A stretch of 64,000 nucleotides of DNA from Flavobacteriales bacterium (GTDB lineage: Bacteria > Bacteroidota > Bacteroidia > UBA10329): the NCBI GenBank assembly GCA_016124845.1, contig WGMW01000056.1, positions 1 to 64,000 on the forward strand, in the 5' to 3' direction. Position 1 is the stretch's first letter. Each line of letters starts with the position of its first letter. The position numbers and the translations under genes are program-made. Below, one piece after another: positions 35,444 through 45,056 of the stretch. A model generated the notes under the pieces. It did not search any database, had not been told where the DNA came from, and saw only the letters and a list, made by a program, of their open reading frames with translations.

Positions 35444-38400
35444 TTAACGTACGGGGCAGACCGACCATCCCTCGGCATCATCACGGTTGTCATCGAGAAC
35501 CTTACCGTTATAAACGATAGGATAAGCTTTGCTGCTCGATGTCTGAAAACCGATGGTCGCACTCTGTCCGTTCATGGATGGAGACATTGGATCGCGATAT
35601 TTCACGTTTATCAGACCAGAGGTTTCATGTATCTGAACTTGAAAATTGACCCGTTCTGACGTTCCATATTGACGCATGCTGTAGTCGATCAGGAATACTC
35701 GGTTAGGAGAAGTACCTACCGTTCCCCAACGCACCCATTCACCACTTCCGTAGTCGCGTAGGTCATCCCAGTATGGGAATATCATCGGACCGTTGTAAAT
35801 GGAAGTAGGCAAAGATGTATTGCCAAGGCTGGTTGACCCCGTATTCCCGAATGCGATCCAGCCGTTGGTGCACATGGAAACGGTTGAATAGTTTGTTCCA
35901 TCTATATCAATTCCAAAGCCCATGCTCACGTTGCTCTGTGTAAAATCATCATAATCTCCACCCATTGTCCCCGTGTTGTAGCATCCGGTACACCAGTCAT
36001 CCGCACTATGAGAGAAGTTGGCACTCATGGTCCAACTGTTGTTGGTATTACTGACGGTTAGTGTACCGTTGCCATCCGCATAAACGGGTCGATTTCCCGA
36101 ACCTGCGAGGCCATTTACCCTCAGATAGGCATTGCTGCTGGAAGCTCCGTTATTGCCTGCGATTACAAGTCCAGTACTTCCATTAAAGGTAACGGGACCA
36201 TTATTGTAATCGAAGAAACCACCATCATCTGATACCATTACACCACCTCCGTAAGCATTACCATTGTTTGCATAAATGCTGGCATTCGTTCCGTAGAGGG
36301 TGGAGGCCGTTCCCTGTGTATAGAGACCTCCTACCACACGTGCATTTCCATTCACATCAAATTTATATCCGGGACTTGTGGTGGCAACGCCCACATTACC
36401 ACCACCATCCGGCATCAAAGCAATATGATTACCATTGGTATTGAGGGTCAGTATGTTAGAGTTCTCTGCCGTAATGCTGAACTCGTTCGGAATGTTGTTG
36501 GCACCTGTCCAAGCACCATCGTAGAGAATAATTCCTTGCCGGGTGCTGCCGGAATAGAACCCGATCCACTCATAACTGTTGTCATCAGAACGAACACCTT
36601 GCATCAAGCTCAGGTGGTCTGTCCCCGAATTAACCTCTCCGTCCTCCACACGCAAACTTCCGTTCACATGCAGTTTTTCTGCGGGCGTGGAAGTGCCTAT
36701 TCCAACATTTCCGTTTTGAAGAATACGCATCGTTTCTGGCCGTCCGTTTACCGAGGCCGAGGTTCCGTTCTGAAAGATATGATCCTGGTACGCACCATAG
36801 ATCATTCCATCACCTCCGTTACTTGCTGCTCCCGTCCAGTTACGGAAAACAATGTATCCTCCCACATTGTTGTCAAGAAACTGCAGTCCCGCGTATGTTC
36901 CATTATCTGCGGAGTTGCGGAAAGTCATGTAGTTGTCCGAGCTTCCGTTATCAACGGTGACAACTGTATTGGAAGGAAGCGAGCCAAGGCCGCTTGGCGC
37001 CCCGCCCTGCACATGCAGCATGCTGACAGGCGCATTGATGCCCACCCCTAAACGGTTTTGGTGATACGCGTAACCGTCTGCACGGAACCAATGCCGTTGC
37101 GTGTTGCTTGCCTGCTCTCCGAAAATGATAAAGTCATTTGTTGCGGCCGCGTCCCAATCGTCAGATGAACTGAACCAGAGTTGTCCGTTATTGTTGCTCT
37201 CATAGTGAATTATCTCTCCAGCATCGTTTGCTTGTGGGTCAAAGTAGATAGCACTGATGTTGCCTGTCTTTCTCACCCGGATATGTCCGGACACATCCAA
37301 TCGTTGAGAAGGTGAAGTGTTTCCGATACCCACATTCCCTGTAGCACCCTCTACAGTGGACTCATAACCGCCACGCCCCAAATACAAATTGCTGCTGGAA
37401 CCGGCATCTCGGTTGAGATAGAGGTTTTCTCCATTGGTCTTTGAGTTGATGTTCCACCCATTTGCCCAGCCCACAAATTCAAGTTGACCCATTCCGGATC
37501 CTGAAAAGCGGAAATCGGCAAAATCCGTGGCACTATTGGCAACTTTGAAACGGGATGAGCCAATACCTCCCGAATTCGGGCCCACCACCCCGGTTCCGTT
37601 CACTCTGAAACTGGCCGGTTGGTCTGCAGCACTTTGATTCCAGATATAATCTGAATCGCCACTGATCACATCGTTAGAGATGACAAGGTCACCATTGGCA
37701 TTTGCCTGAACGTTACCTCCTCCTGCAAGTGTGGAAATTCTTGTTGTGCCGTTCACATGCAGTTTTTGTAACGGAGTTGTGATTCCTATCCCCACATTTC
37801 CTTGATCGGTGATTCGCATTCTTTCAGTAGCAGGAGAGGAACCGGGGGTAGCCGAAGGCTTTGTTAAAAAGGCCAAATGCCCTCCCTTATTGCTATTTCC
37901 TTGATTCTCCGAAGCGATACCACGAACAACGGCACTTGCATCATTAGATGAAGGATTGGTATCGTCCTCACTATCGAATTGAATATCGCCTAAGGTTTCT
38001 CCAGCATTTGTATTTCCATCGCCTCTACTGACCAGTATGACCCCTCCCGTGGCATTTACAATATGCACATCTTTATCAGGCGTGTTGGTGCCTATACCAA
38101 TCTGACCGGTATTGTCAATTGTCATTCGTTCCACACCTAAGGTGCTCAGTCGGATATGGTCTTCATCAATTCCACCCACATCAACTGTAACTTTTGTATC
38201 AGCATCACCATCTTGGAGCACTGTTGTGAGCGTGGCCGGATTGTTCCAACCAACAACACCTCCAATTGTGGAAAGCACCGTATTGGTTGCCCCGGGAGCG
38301 ACATCAGCTGGAAGTATGGTTCCATTCAATATTTCTGTTGTTGTAACTGCACCCGTAGCTATCTCGGACGCTCCTACCGCATCCGTTGCAATGTGTGAGG

Positions 38401-39529
38401 CAAGAATTCCATCTGCTTTTACACGAAGTACGTCCGCATTTATCTCAATACTGCTGTTGTCCACATTGACATTGAAGTTGTTAGAGCTGACCGAAAGCCC
38501 GTTTCCTTCCAGAGCAGCAGCATTAACCTGAACCTGATCGCTTGCAACCAGAATCCCATCTCCTGGATTCACATCAATCTCTGCGTTAACTGCGTCAAAC
38601 ACCAAACCGTCTCCTGCCTGGCTACTAAAAAAACTTCCTTGGCTCTGCCATTGGACCACGCCCGTGTTACTGGTTGTAAGAACCTGACTGTTTCCTGCGT
38701 TGGCCATGTCAGCAGGAACAATGGTGCCGTTGAGGATATTTGTAGACGTTACCGCCCCTGTTGCGATGTCACCCGTAAGAATGGTACCATTTAGAATCTC
38801 GGCAGTGGTAACCGCACCCGTGGCGATCTCGTTGGCGGTTATTCCGTCTGCTTTCACGCGCAGCGCATCCGAGTTTATCTCAATCGTTGCGTTATCTACA
38901 TTAACATTAAAATTGTTGGAGGATACAGAAATACCGTTGCCATCAAGGTCCAATGCTCTTACGGCAACTTGATCGGTAATGATCTGGATACCATCGCCAG
39001 GATTGACATCCAAGGTCACATCGCCCGATGTACCACCACCTGTCAGCCCGTTGCCGGCAACCACCGAGGTGATGTCTCCCACCAACGCAGGGTTGGTCCA
39101 TGCCACTGTGCCGGAACCGTTCGTTGTGAGCACGTACCCTGTCGCTCCGTCAACCGTGGGAAGAGTGTATACCCCGTTCACATTCAAGGCTGAAACACGT
39201 GCAGTTCCCACAACTTGCAACTTAGCTGCTGGTGTGGTAGTTCCAATTCCAACATTCCCTGAGACCTCAGAATACATGTCATTGCCAGAAATCATCCAGT
39301 CATGGTCGGTTCCTGCTCCAAATGTTATCCATTGTGTGCCATTGTGTACTTGAAAGTTTGTCCCGTTCCAACGCATGGACCCGGCCACACCATTGCTGGT
39401 TGAGCCCAGACGGAGACCTCCGGCAACATCCAACTTCTGAACCGGGGTTGATACATCAACCCCCACATTTTGAGAAATTCCAAGTTGACCAATTCCAACA
39501 AAACCAAAAACAAGTAATAGTTTTTTCAC
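35444..39529 (-). CDS. Giant tail-fibre-like surface protein (1361 aa)
   Basis: Signal peptide MKKLLLVFGFVGIGQLGISQ. The body is built of tail-fibre/collar repeats of the form VGIGTTTPAAKLQVVGTARV found in many places (about 95, 475, 580, 755, 860, 975, 1065). Two longer internal repeats (VDNATIEINSDALRVKADGI and VDNSSIEINADVLRVKADGI, about 215-290 and 340-410) alternate with VTTAEILNGTIL units. The last 190 residues form a different domain (SADDWCTGCYNTGTMGGDYD, CTNGWIAFGNTGSTSL, FPYWDDLRDYGSGEW, NFQVQIHETSGLINVKYRDP) that looks like a nidogen-like fold. No T9SS CTD follows. It is probably a secreted or surface adhesin; the export route is unclear. Confidence 0.85.
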   Translation of the reverse strand: MKKLLLVFGFVGIGQLGISQNVGVDVSTPVQKLDVAGGLRLGSTSNGVAGSMRWNGTNFQVHNGTQWITFGAGTDHDWMISGNDMYSEVSGNVGIGTTTPAAKLQVVGTARVSALNVNGVYTLPTVDGATGYVLTTNGSGTVAWTNPALVGDITSVVAGNGLTGGGTSGDVTLDVNPGDGIQIITDQVAVRALDLDGNGISVSSNNFNVNVDNATIEINSDALRVKADGITANEIATGAVTTAEILNGTILTGDIATGAVTSTNILNGTIVPADMANAGNSQVLTTSNTGVVQWQSQGSFFSSQAGDGLVFDAVNAEIDVNPGDGILVASDQVQVNAAALEGNGLSVSSNNFNVNVDNSSIEINADVLRVKADGILASHIATDAVGASEIATGAVTTTEILNGTILPADVAPGATNTVLSTIGGVVGWNNPATLTTVLQDGDADTKVTVDVGGIDEDHIRLSTLGVERMTIDNTGQIGIGTNTPDKDVHIVNATGGVILVSRGDGNTNAGETLGDIQFDSEDDTNPSSNDASAVVRGIASENQGNSNKGGHLAFLTKPSATPGSSPATERMRITDQGNVGIGITTPLQKLHVNGTTRISTLAGGGNVQANANGDLVISNDVISGDSDYIWNQSAADQPASFRVNGTGVVGPNSGGIGSSRFKVANSATDFADFRFSGSGMGQLEFVGWANGWNINSKTNGENLYLNRDAGSSSNLYLGRGGYESTVEGATGNVGIGNTSPSQRLDVSGHIRVRKTGNISAIYFDPQANDAGEIIHYESNNNGQLWFSSSDDWDAAATNDFIIFGEQASNTQRHWFRADGYAYHQNRLGVGINAPVSMLHVQGGAPSGLGSLPSNTVVTVDNGSSDNYMTFRNSADNGTYAGLQFLDNNVGGYIVFRNWTGAASNGGDGMIYGAYQDHIFQNGTSASVNGRPETMRILQNGNVGIGTSTPAEKLHVNGSLRVEDGEVNSGTDHLSLMQGVRSDDNSYEWIGFYSGSTRQGIILYDGAWTGANNIPNEFSITAENSNILTLNTNGNHIALMPDGGGNVGVATTSPGYKFDVNGNARVVGGLYTQGTASTLYGTNASIYANNGNAYGGGVMVSDDGGFFDYNNGPVTFNGSTGLVIAGNNGASSSNAYLRVNGLAGSGNRPVYADGNGTLTVSNTNNSWTMSANFSHSADDWCTGCYNTGTMGGDYDDFTQSNVSMGFGIDIDGTNYSTVSMCTNGWIAFGNTGSTSLGNTSLPTSIYNGPMIFPYWDDLRDYGSGEWVRWGTVGTSPNRVFLIDYSMRQYGTSERVNFQVQIHETSGLINVKYRDPMSPSMNGQSATIGFQTSSSKAYPIVYNGKVLDDNRDDAEGWSVCPVR

Positions 39530-39840
39530 GCCATCATAATTTTAACAACAATGCCTCAAAGGTATTCAATGTCAAACCCCCGAACAGACAACCAAACGAC
39601 ATAGACAAACATTAAAAATGAATGGTTTAACATTCATGGAATATGAAAAAAACAACATCAGTTTATATTGTATAACACACTTAGGGAAAATTCAATTGAA
39701 TAATCGGCCCAGAGCCAAAAAATCCTGTTGGGTCAAAAAAACCGGCCCCCAACTCAATTAAATTTCCAACGTCTGGACTTAATCAAAATTTAATCTCTCA
39801 GAGCTTAACGAAGAGATTGTGCAAACAGCAAAAGCAACCG
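39530..39840. other. Gene-free AT-rich gap of 311 bases
   Basis: I see no gene, RNA or clear terminator here. The only signal is CAAAGGTA at 39557-39564, the reverse complement of TACCTTTG, an exact -7 promoter element about 28 bases before the start of the 1361-residue protein gene. The part near 39700-39760 has GGCCC/GGCCG patches but no convincing hairpin. Confidence 0.6.
39557..39564 (-). promoter_or_regulatory. -7 element of the giant tail-fibre-like gene
   Basis: TACCTTTG on the minus strand is an exact match to TAnnTTTG. It would give a leader of about 20 bases. The best upstream TTG is at about 24 bases, a little farther than usual. Confidence 0.45.
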
Positions 39841-41439
39841 CTAAAAATCATCAAACGGCCGTGTCAGGTCTGTTGAGATTCCGAAGAACATATAAAGCTC
39901 TTCGTAGCGGTGCAGTTTAGACTGTTCGACCCTCGTTGTGAAGCCACCGATGATGCGCAGATCCCAATAAGCGTTCAGCACATATTCTGCACGGAACTGC
40001 CACAGATAAAGGTTCGTCTTTAAACCGTCAATCATTTTGTGTCCGTACTCACCGTTGCGCAGCAGATATGATCGGTAGATGTTGCCACCGTAACTGATGT
40101 TGTTCGTGTCCAGGCCAAACTGCGAGTAAATGAACTTGCCTTCGAGGAGCCAATTGTTCTTGCGGTAGCGAAGCACGTTTACAGATTCCAAGAAATTGGC
40201 ACCGCGCGGATGTGCTATCGGCTGATTGTAATTTCCATAGTTCTGCTCTATGGTCAAGTGCGTGTACGTGAACGGCCGCACCCAATTGAACTCCGTCTGG
40301 TAATACAGGTTCTTGATCCAAAAGAGATTCCATCCTTTAATTCCTACCTGAAATCCTTGCTTGTTGCCCCAAAAACCTTTCGGAACGGTAGGATCGTTGC
40401 GAGCCGTGATGTTCTTGAAAACCTCATTCGAGAGGAACTCATCCAAGATCAACTGTCCGTAGAGATGATTGTTCTTTCCGATGCGGTAGCGGAAATCGAA
40501 GCCAAGCAGCACGTTATCGGGCGAATTGAGCGAAAACTCCACAGGACGATAGAAGATGATCGGGTTGATGTAATTGAGTTCGAACCCGCGAACACCCGTG
40601 CTATCGGCCGCCTGCCAAATGATGCTCTCGAACATCCCGAAGGTGAAACGCTTGGCAATATTGAGTGAGAGGTAATGGAACGAGCCCAGTTTGTTGCGAT
40701 AATCGCCTGGCATGATGTCTTTGAAATTCGCCCAGATGTTCACGTAGCGCAGTCGCCAAACGCGCGTATCCAATTTCAAGAACGCGTACTGATTGGAATT
40801 GTCTGAGATGAAGAGCGAGCGGTAACCGTTTCCGATGAAGAGTTTGTCGTAACCGGCCTGCACGTTAAAATGCTTGGATGGCGAATACGAAATATAGCCG
40901 CTCGGGTCGAAGAATGTGTTCAGGTAGCCTCGGTTGACAAAACTTCCCTGACCTGGATCCACATTATTCTGATCCATGTAGCGCTGCACGTGCGCCACGG
41001 GTTTAAAGGCTCCGCCACGAATGGAAAAATGCCCCACGAAATTCTTGCCGAGAAAGACATTTCCGCGAACGCCACCATACAGTTCGGTCGTGAAGCCAGA
41101 GGCCGTACCGTAACGCGCCACGCTATGATAGATCGGGTCTATCTGCACTCCGAACCACTTTTTGCTGTAATAGAAAAAATGGCCCTGCGAGAACTGGTGC
41201 AACCGCGAACTGTCTGCAAAAACGAACGATCGTAGCACAGCCTCGCGTTTTGCTTGAAGGTCTTTTCCCAACACCCACGGGCGCACATTCCCATGAAAAT
41301 CCGGTAGGCCACTTTTCATTGGTTCTTCCTGCAAGAAGGTTTCCAGCAAAGGAGAGTGCTCCACTACAAGTCGTTGCCCCATTCCAAAAAGAGGAAAGGA
41401 AAGCACCCAAAATGCTATGACCACTCTTCTAAAAATCAT
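39841..41439 (-). CDS. RemB/Wzi-like outer-membrane beta-barrel protein, copy 2
   Basis: 532 residues. Signal peptide MIFRRVVIAFWVLSFPLFGM ending MGQ. The body is an outer-membrane barrel with many aromatic strands (QAGYDKLFIGNGYRSLFISD, NNHLYGQLILDEFLS, GFQVGIKGWNLFWIKNLYYQ) like capsule-assembly Wzi and the gliding protein RemB of Flavobacteriia. The block ISYSPSKHFNVQAGYDKLFI matches the copy just upstream (VSYSPTKHVNFQLGHDKLFV), so the two are tandem paralogues. The start overlaps the stop region of that gene by 11 bases. The name is by resemblance only. Confidence 0.75.
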   Translation of the reverse strand: MIFRRVVIAFWVLSFPLFGMGQRLVVEHSPLLETFLQEEPMKSGLPDFHGNVRPWVLGKDLQAKREAVLRSFVFADSSRLHQFSQGHFFYYSKKWFGVQIDPIYHSVARYGTASGFTTELYGGVRGNVFLGKNFVGHFSIRGGAFKPVAHVQRYMDQNNVDPGQGSFVNRGYLNTFFDPSGYISYSPSKHFNVQAGYDKLFIGNGYRSLFISDNSNQYAFLKLDTRVWRLRYVNIWANFKDIMPGDYRNKLGSFHYLSLNIAKRFTFGMFESIIWQAADSTGVRGFELNYINPIIFYRPVEFSLNSPDNVLLGFDFRYRIGKNNHLYGQLILDEFLSNEVFKNITARNDPTVPKGFWGNKQGFQVGIKGWNLFWIKNLYYQTEFNWVRPFTYTHLTIEQNYGNYNQPIAHPRGANFLESVNVLRYRKNNWLLEGKFIYSQFGLDTNNISYGGNIYRSYLLRNGEYGHKMIDGLKTNLYLWQFRAEYVLNAYWDLRIIGGFTTRVEQSKLHRYEELYMFFGISTDLTRPFDDF

Positions 41440-43078
41440 GGTAGAGGTTTCGTAAAAGCGTTCGGATGCCGAAATAAACGTATGCGTTCTCCTCCTTGCT
41501 GTACTGCGTTTTGGCCAAGCGGTAACGCAGTCCGAAAACGATATTCAGATTGGACGCACGGTTGACCACATACGCCAATTCCAAGTTCTGATACGTGAGG
41601 CTGGTCTTTACACCTTGCCCGATCTTGTTCCCGTACGAATCCACACCCATCGCTGGGTTTGCATCCGAAAGAAATGCATCGTTTCCATAGTTCAGCCCCG
41701 TGGTGTCGCGCCCAACCTTGGCGTAACTGATGCGATAACTGATGCGCAGATCGCGCCAGCGGTAACCGAGTTCGCCCACAAACTCATGGAAGTTGGCTCC
41801 CAGCGGATGCGCCAACGGCTGGTTGTAATGCGTATAACTCGTTAAGGTTGATGAACTTGCGTACGTATAAGGAAGTGCTCCATTGTATTCCAACCGGCCG
41901 TACAATTTCTTCAGCCCGAACGGGTCGAAAAACTTGAAACCCAACTGCCAGCCCAAACGCTGATCCATGCTTCCGCCTTGGCCGAGTTTGGTGAAGTTGA
42001 GATTGTCGATGGCCAATTGGCCGTAAAAGGCTGCACCATTGAAAGGCACATACTTAAGATTGATTCCGAACAGGGCATTGTTCCCCGACTTATCATAAGC
42101 ATACTGAATGGAGCGGAACAGCATGACCGGATTGAAATAATTCCAATTGAAATGCCCGTTTCCAACGCTGTCGCCTTTAAAGATAACACCCTCAAACAGA
42201 CCGACCTGCATGCGCTTGCCCACCAAAATGCTCATGTAATGGAATGTGGCCCATTTCTTCTTGAAACCCGATTCGAACGTGGAGAAAAGTCGCGTGTCTT
42301 GCAGTTGCGTGAAAATGACATCATACTGGATCTTCCAAAAATTGGTACTGATCTTCAGGAACGGATAATTGTATGTGGCATCCGATAGCAACATCGAACG
42401 GTAACCTTCGCCCACAAATAGTTTATCGTGCCCCAGCTGAAAATTCACATGCTTGGTCGGTGAGTACGAAACCTGGCCAGAAGCCATGCTGAAATCATAC
42501 CCATTCACCTTCACACCCAACGCGCGGTACAGCGCATTATCAAACTGGAAATCCTTGATGCGACCCTCTCCCGGAACCACTTGGTTCTTATCGATCCACT
42601 TATTAAGGTATGGCAGATAGGTGGCCTGGTTTTCCCAGAACGTGGTAATGAACGAAACGTGCTTACCGATGCTTCCTTTAAATGTAAGTCCCTTGGTGTT
42701 GACCGTGAGGCGTTCCTTGCTTTTGGCATCCCAACCGAGTTCGAGATTGAACACGGGATCGACATAGAACTGATATTTGGCCGAATCGACCCGAAGAAGG
42801 CTTTGGCGGAAAAGCTTTCTACCCACCAGCGTACGGGAGAATTTGCTTTTGTGATAGTTGACCGCGCGGATGGAATCGAACGGACAGGCCTCGTTCAGTT
42901 GCCTTACGCGAAAGGGTCTCATCCCACTATGAAACTCCGAACCTTTTACATGCAAATAGCCTTCAAACTCGGAATACTGCGTATGATTGAACGGATAATT
43001 GTACTGCTCCTGAGCCAAGCTTGGAACAGCAAACAACACAACCGCAGACAGAAAGGCATAAAAAAGTCCCAAGCGCAT
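41429..43078 (-). CDS. RemB/Wzi-like outer-membrane beta-barrel protein, copy 1
   Basis: 549 residues with signal peptide MRLGLFYAFLSAVVLFAVPS ending LAQ. The N-terminus has YNYPFNHTQYSEFEGYLHVK, then barrel strands; the shared core VNFQLGHDKLFVGEGYRSML and YNQPLAHPLGANFHEF has direct counterparts in the downstream copy. It ends VYFGIRTLLRNLYHDF, like the other copy's MFFGISTDLTRPFDDF. The pair probably arose by duplication and may form surface components for polysaccharide attachment or gliding (inference from the Wzi/RemB class). Confidence 0.75.
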   Translation of the reverse strand: MRLGLFYAFLSAVVLFAVPSLAQEQYNYPFNHTQYSEFEGYLHVKGSEFHSGMRPFRVRQLNEACPFDSIRAVNYHKSKFSRTLVGRKLFRQSLLRVDSAKYQFYVDPVFNLELGWDAKSKERLTVNTKGLTFKGSIGKHVSFITTFWENQATYLPYLNKWIDKNQVVPGEGRIKDFQFDNALYRALGVKVNGYDFSMASGQVSYSPTKHVNFQLGHDKLFVGEGYRSMLLSDATYNYPFLKISTNFWKIQYDVIFTQLQDTRLFSTFESGFKKKWATFHYMSILVGKRMQVGLFEGVIFKGDSVGNGHFNWNYFNPVMLFRSIQYAYDKSGNNALFGINLKYVPFNGAAFYGQLAIDNLNFTKLGQGGSMDQRLGWQLGFKFFDPFGLKKLYGRLEYNGALPYTYASSSTLTSYTHYNQPLAHPLGANFHEFVGELGYRWRDLRISYRISYAKVGRDTTGLNYGNDAFLSDANPAMGVDSYGNKIGQGVKTSLTYQNLELAYVVNRASNLNIVFGLRYRLAKTQYSKEENAYVYFGIRTLLRNLYHDF

Positions 43079-43130
43079 GGTAAGAGGCTTGGGACAAAAA
43101 TATCACTTACGTGCCGTAAGCGATGATTTC

Positions 43131-43817
43131 TCAGGTCAAGGCAAATCGAATGGGCAAAACGAAGTACACATCGACCTTGTTTCCGTTCTTCATGCCGGGT
43201 GTGAAACAATCGAGCATTTTGGCCACACGAAGTGCTTCGCCATCCAACCACGGGTCGACAGGACGAAGAATCTGTGCATCGCGCAAGTGACCGTCTTTTC
43301 CGACCACAAACTGCACGTAAACCGTTCCTGAAATGCCGTTGATACGTGGAATTTCAGGGTATTCCAACTCCTGTTTCAGGAAATCGAACATCGCCTGTTC
43401 GCCTCCGCAGTATTCTGCTTGAACCGTGGGAAATTTCTCCGGTCCCACATTATCCACCACGCTTGGCTCAGAGGTTTTCACCAACGTTCCATTTTGCGGT
43501 TCGAAAATCTCTGGAAACTGTGGTTTCTCCGAAGCATTGTTCTCAGGTTTATTGGTGTTGGTGAGGTCGATAATGGTCGGTTCCGGTTTCTTCTCCGGTA
43601 ATGCCGGTTTTTCCAGCTGTTTCTTCGGTTCGGGCAGAAGCGTTACGGGAATCCAAATGGGTTCATCTTCTCCAACAGTCGGTCCGGTAGGAATTGTAGG
43701 CATGGTATAAGGCGTTCTCCATTCGAACGAAACCAAGGTGACGGAAAGTGCAAATACAAGTCCGGCCAAGAAAAGTAGCGGACGCCTGCGCTCAAGAGGT
43801 GCTTTTCGATCTTTCAT
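43131..43817 (-). CDS. Energy transducer TonB-family protein, copy 1
   Basis: 228 residues. The cytoplasmic start KDRKAPLERRRPLLFLAGLV leads into one membrane helix (about 15-33, LLFLAGLVFALSVTLVSFEW), a Pro/Glu-rich periplasmic spacer (about 45-135), and a TonB C-terminal domain from about 140 (YCGGEQAMFDFLKQELEYPE, GISGTVYVQFVVGKDGHLRD, VDPWLDGEALRVAKMLDCFT). TonB proteins link the proton-motive force to outer-membrane receptors. It is the most diverged of the three tandem copies here. Confidence 0.9.
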   Translation of the reverse strand: MKDRKAPLERRRPLLFLAGLVFALSVTLVSFEWRTPYTMPTIPTGPTVGEDEPIWIPVTLLPEPKKQLEKPALPEKKPEPTIIDLTNTNKPENNASEKPQFPEIFEPQNGTLVKTSEPSVVDNVGPEKFPTVQAEYCGGEQAMFDFLKQELEYPEIPRINGISGTVYVQFVVGKDGHLRDAQILRPVDPWLDGEALRVAKMLDCFTPGMKNGNKVDVYFVLPIRFALT

Positions 43818-43904
43818 TGTAGTGGGATTAAGTGATTAGGTACGCGTGGGTCATCTTGAGCGGTTGTCTTATCTCAACGGAACAGTTCGCGGGTTTATTG
43901 CACA

Positions 43905-43935
43905 AAAAATCCCAGCCGGCATAACACCGACCGGG
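43905..43935 (-). terminator. Terminator after TonB-family copy 2
   Basis: On the minus strand CCCGGTCGG / CCGGCTGGG pair with G-U wobbles and are followed by ATTTTTT. The wobbles make the stem good only in minus-strand RNA, which fits the gene direction. Confidence 0.75.
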
Positions 43936-43955
43936 ACTCAACCATCCGTTATGTT

Positions 43956-44639
43956 TTACTGTAGAACGAACCGAATAGGAACGGTGAACTGGACAGAAAC
44001 GGGACGGCCACGTTGCTTGCCCGGTTTGTAGCCTTTCAAAGTTTTGACCACACGGACAGCTTCTTTATCGAGAAATGGATCAACTCCGCGTGCCACCCTT
44101 ACGTCCACAACATTGCCTTCCTTGTCTACAACGTAAGACACATATACGATTCCGGTCGTGCCCATGTCCTTTGCGATCTGCGGATATTCAGTTCTGTTCG
44201 TTAGATCAGAAAGAAGCTTTCCTTCACCGCCCGGATAGTTGGGCATTTCCTCCACAATCATGAATATCTCATCTTCTTCAGGTTCATCTGCTTCGGGAGC
44301 ACTTGCCACCTCAGAAGGCAAATCCGCTTCGTCTGGGAACTGAGGCTCATCAGCGTCAACTGCGTCAACCACATCGTTCTCCACAATATCCATCTGTGTA
44401 GTTTCAATCGGCTTTTGAGGAAGCTTTGGCCTTGCAATTTCCCTTTTCTCTTCGCGAGATGTTATCGGGGGCAATTCAATTGGCGGCCTGTCAATATCTG
44501 GTTGCGGCTTATAAACCTCCGGTAGATGATAAGGCGTGCGCCACTCAAATGAGACAAGGGTGATGGAAAGGGCAAACACAAGCCCCGCAAGGAAAAACAA
44601 TGGTCTTTTCCGCTCCAATGGTGTTTTCGAACTTTTCAT
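43956..44639 (-). CDS. Energy transducer TonB-family protein, copy 2
   Basis: 227 residues: cytoplasmic KSSKTPLERKRP, one membrane helix (LFFLAGLVFALSITLVSFEW), a Pro/Glu/Asp-rich spacer (about 40-135) and the TonB C-terminal domain (MPNYPGGEGKLLSDL, GTTGIVYVSYVVDKEGNVVD, VDPFLDKEAVRVVKTLKGYK). Its N-terminus is nearly the same as copy 1 and its C-terminal domain nearly the same as copy 3, so it shares traits with both neighbours. Confidence 0.9.
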   Translation of the reverse strand: MKSSKTPLERKRPLFFLAGLVFALSITLVSFEWRTPYHLPEVYKPQPDIDRPPIELPPITSREEKREIARPKLPQKPIETTQMDIVENDVVDAVDADEPQFPDEADLPSEVASAPEADEPEEDEIFMIVEEMPNYPGGEGKLLSDLTNRTEYPQIAKDMGTTGIVYVSYVVDKEGNVVDVRVARGVDPFLDKEAVRVVKTLKGYKPGKQRGRPVSVQFTVPIRFVLQ

Positions 44640-44833
44640 GATACGAGAAATTTAAGGTTAGGTAGTGTTGTACCATTCGAGCGATTTTGTTGGTGAAACG
44701 GAAGGTTTCAGAACTTATTGTGGAAAGTCCTTGAGGTTTCGGAAACCGGGGTCTCCGAAAAAAATTGAATCACACTCGCCAGCCAGTGATAGACCTGTCT
44801 TCAAAACCGTTAAAACGGCAGGTGCCTTGCTGT

Positions 44834-44871
44834 CCACCATAGCCCACGATTTAAATCGTGGGCTATGGTGG
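44834..44871. repeat. 38-bp perfect palindrome (REP-like)
   Basis: The first half is CCACCATAGCCCACGATTT and the second half is its exact reverse complement, with no loop. The core CCCACGATTTAAATCGTGGG is a type of palindrome that recurs in many bacterial genomes next to REP-associated (TnpA-REP/RAYT) transposases. No transposase gene is present in this window. Confidence 0.85.
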
Positions 44872-45005
44872 AATCAACACGTTCGGGAATGGTTTCAACC
44901 ATTTTCCACATCTCCTTCTTTTTAATGAGGATCAATGGGTTCATTCACAGAACCTGCATTTCGGACACCCCTGTTTCTGGAACCTTCAGGGTCTTTCATA
45001 AAAAA

Positions 45006-45035
45006 ATCCCGACCAACTTTCGCTGATCGGGATTG
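45006..45035 (-). terminator. Terminator after TonB-family copy 3
   Basis: Stem AATCCCGA / TCGGGATT with a 14-base loop; the minus-strand transcript runs into seven T. It lies 21 bases after the TonB stop and ends the ruvA-sprA-gcvH-vanZ-tonB run. Confidence 0.82.
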
Positions 45036-45056
45036 TCTTTCTTTCGTTTGTTCCGA

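Larger units (their letters stand above)
44640..45056. other. Gene-free gap of 417 bases between TonB copies
   Basis: Contents: a short hairpin TTTCGGA/TCCGAAA at 44737-44760, a 38-bp perfect palindrome at 44834-44871, and the terminator of TonB copy 3 at 45006-45035. I see no gene. Confidence 0.7.
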
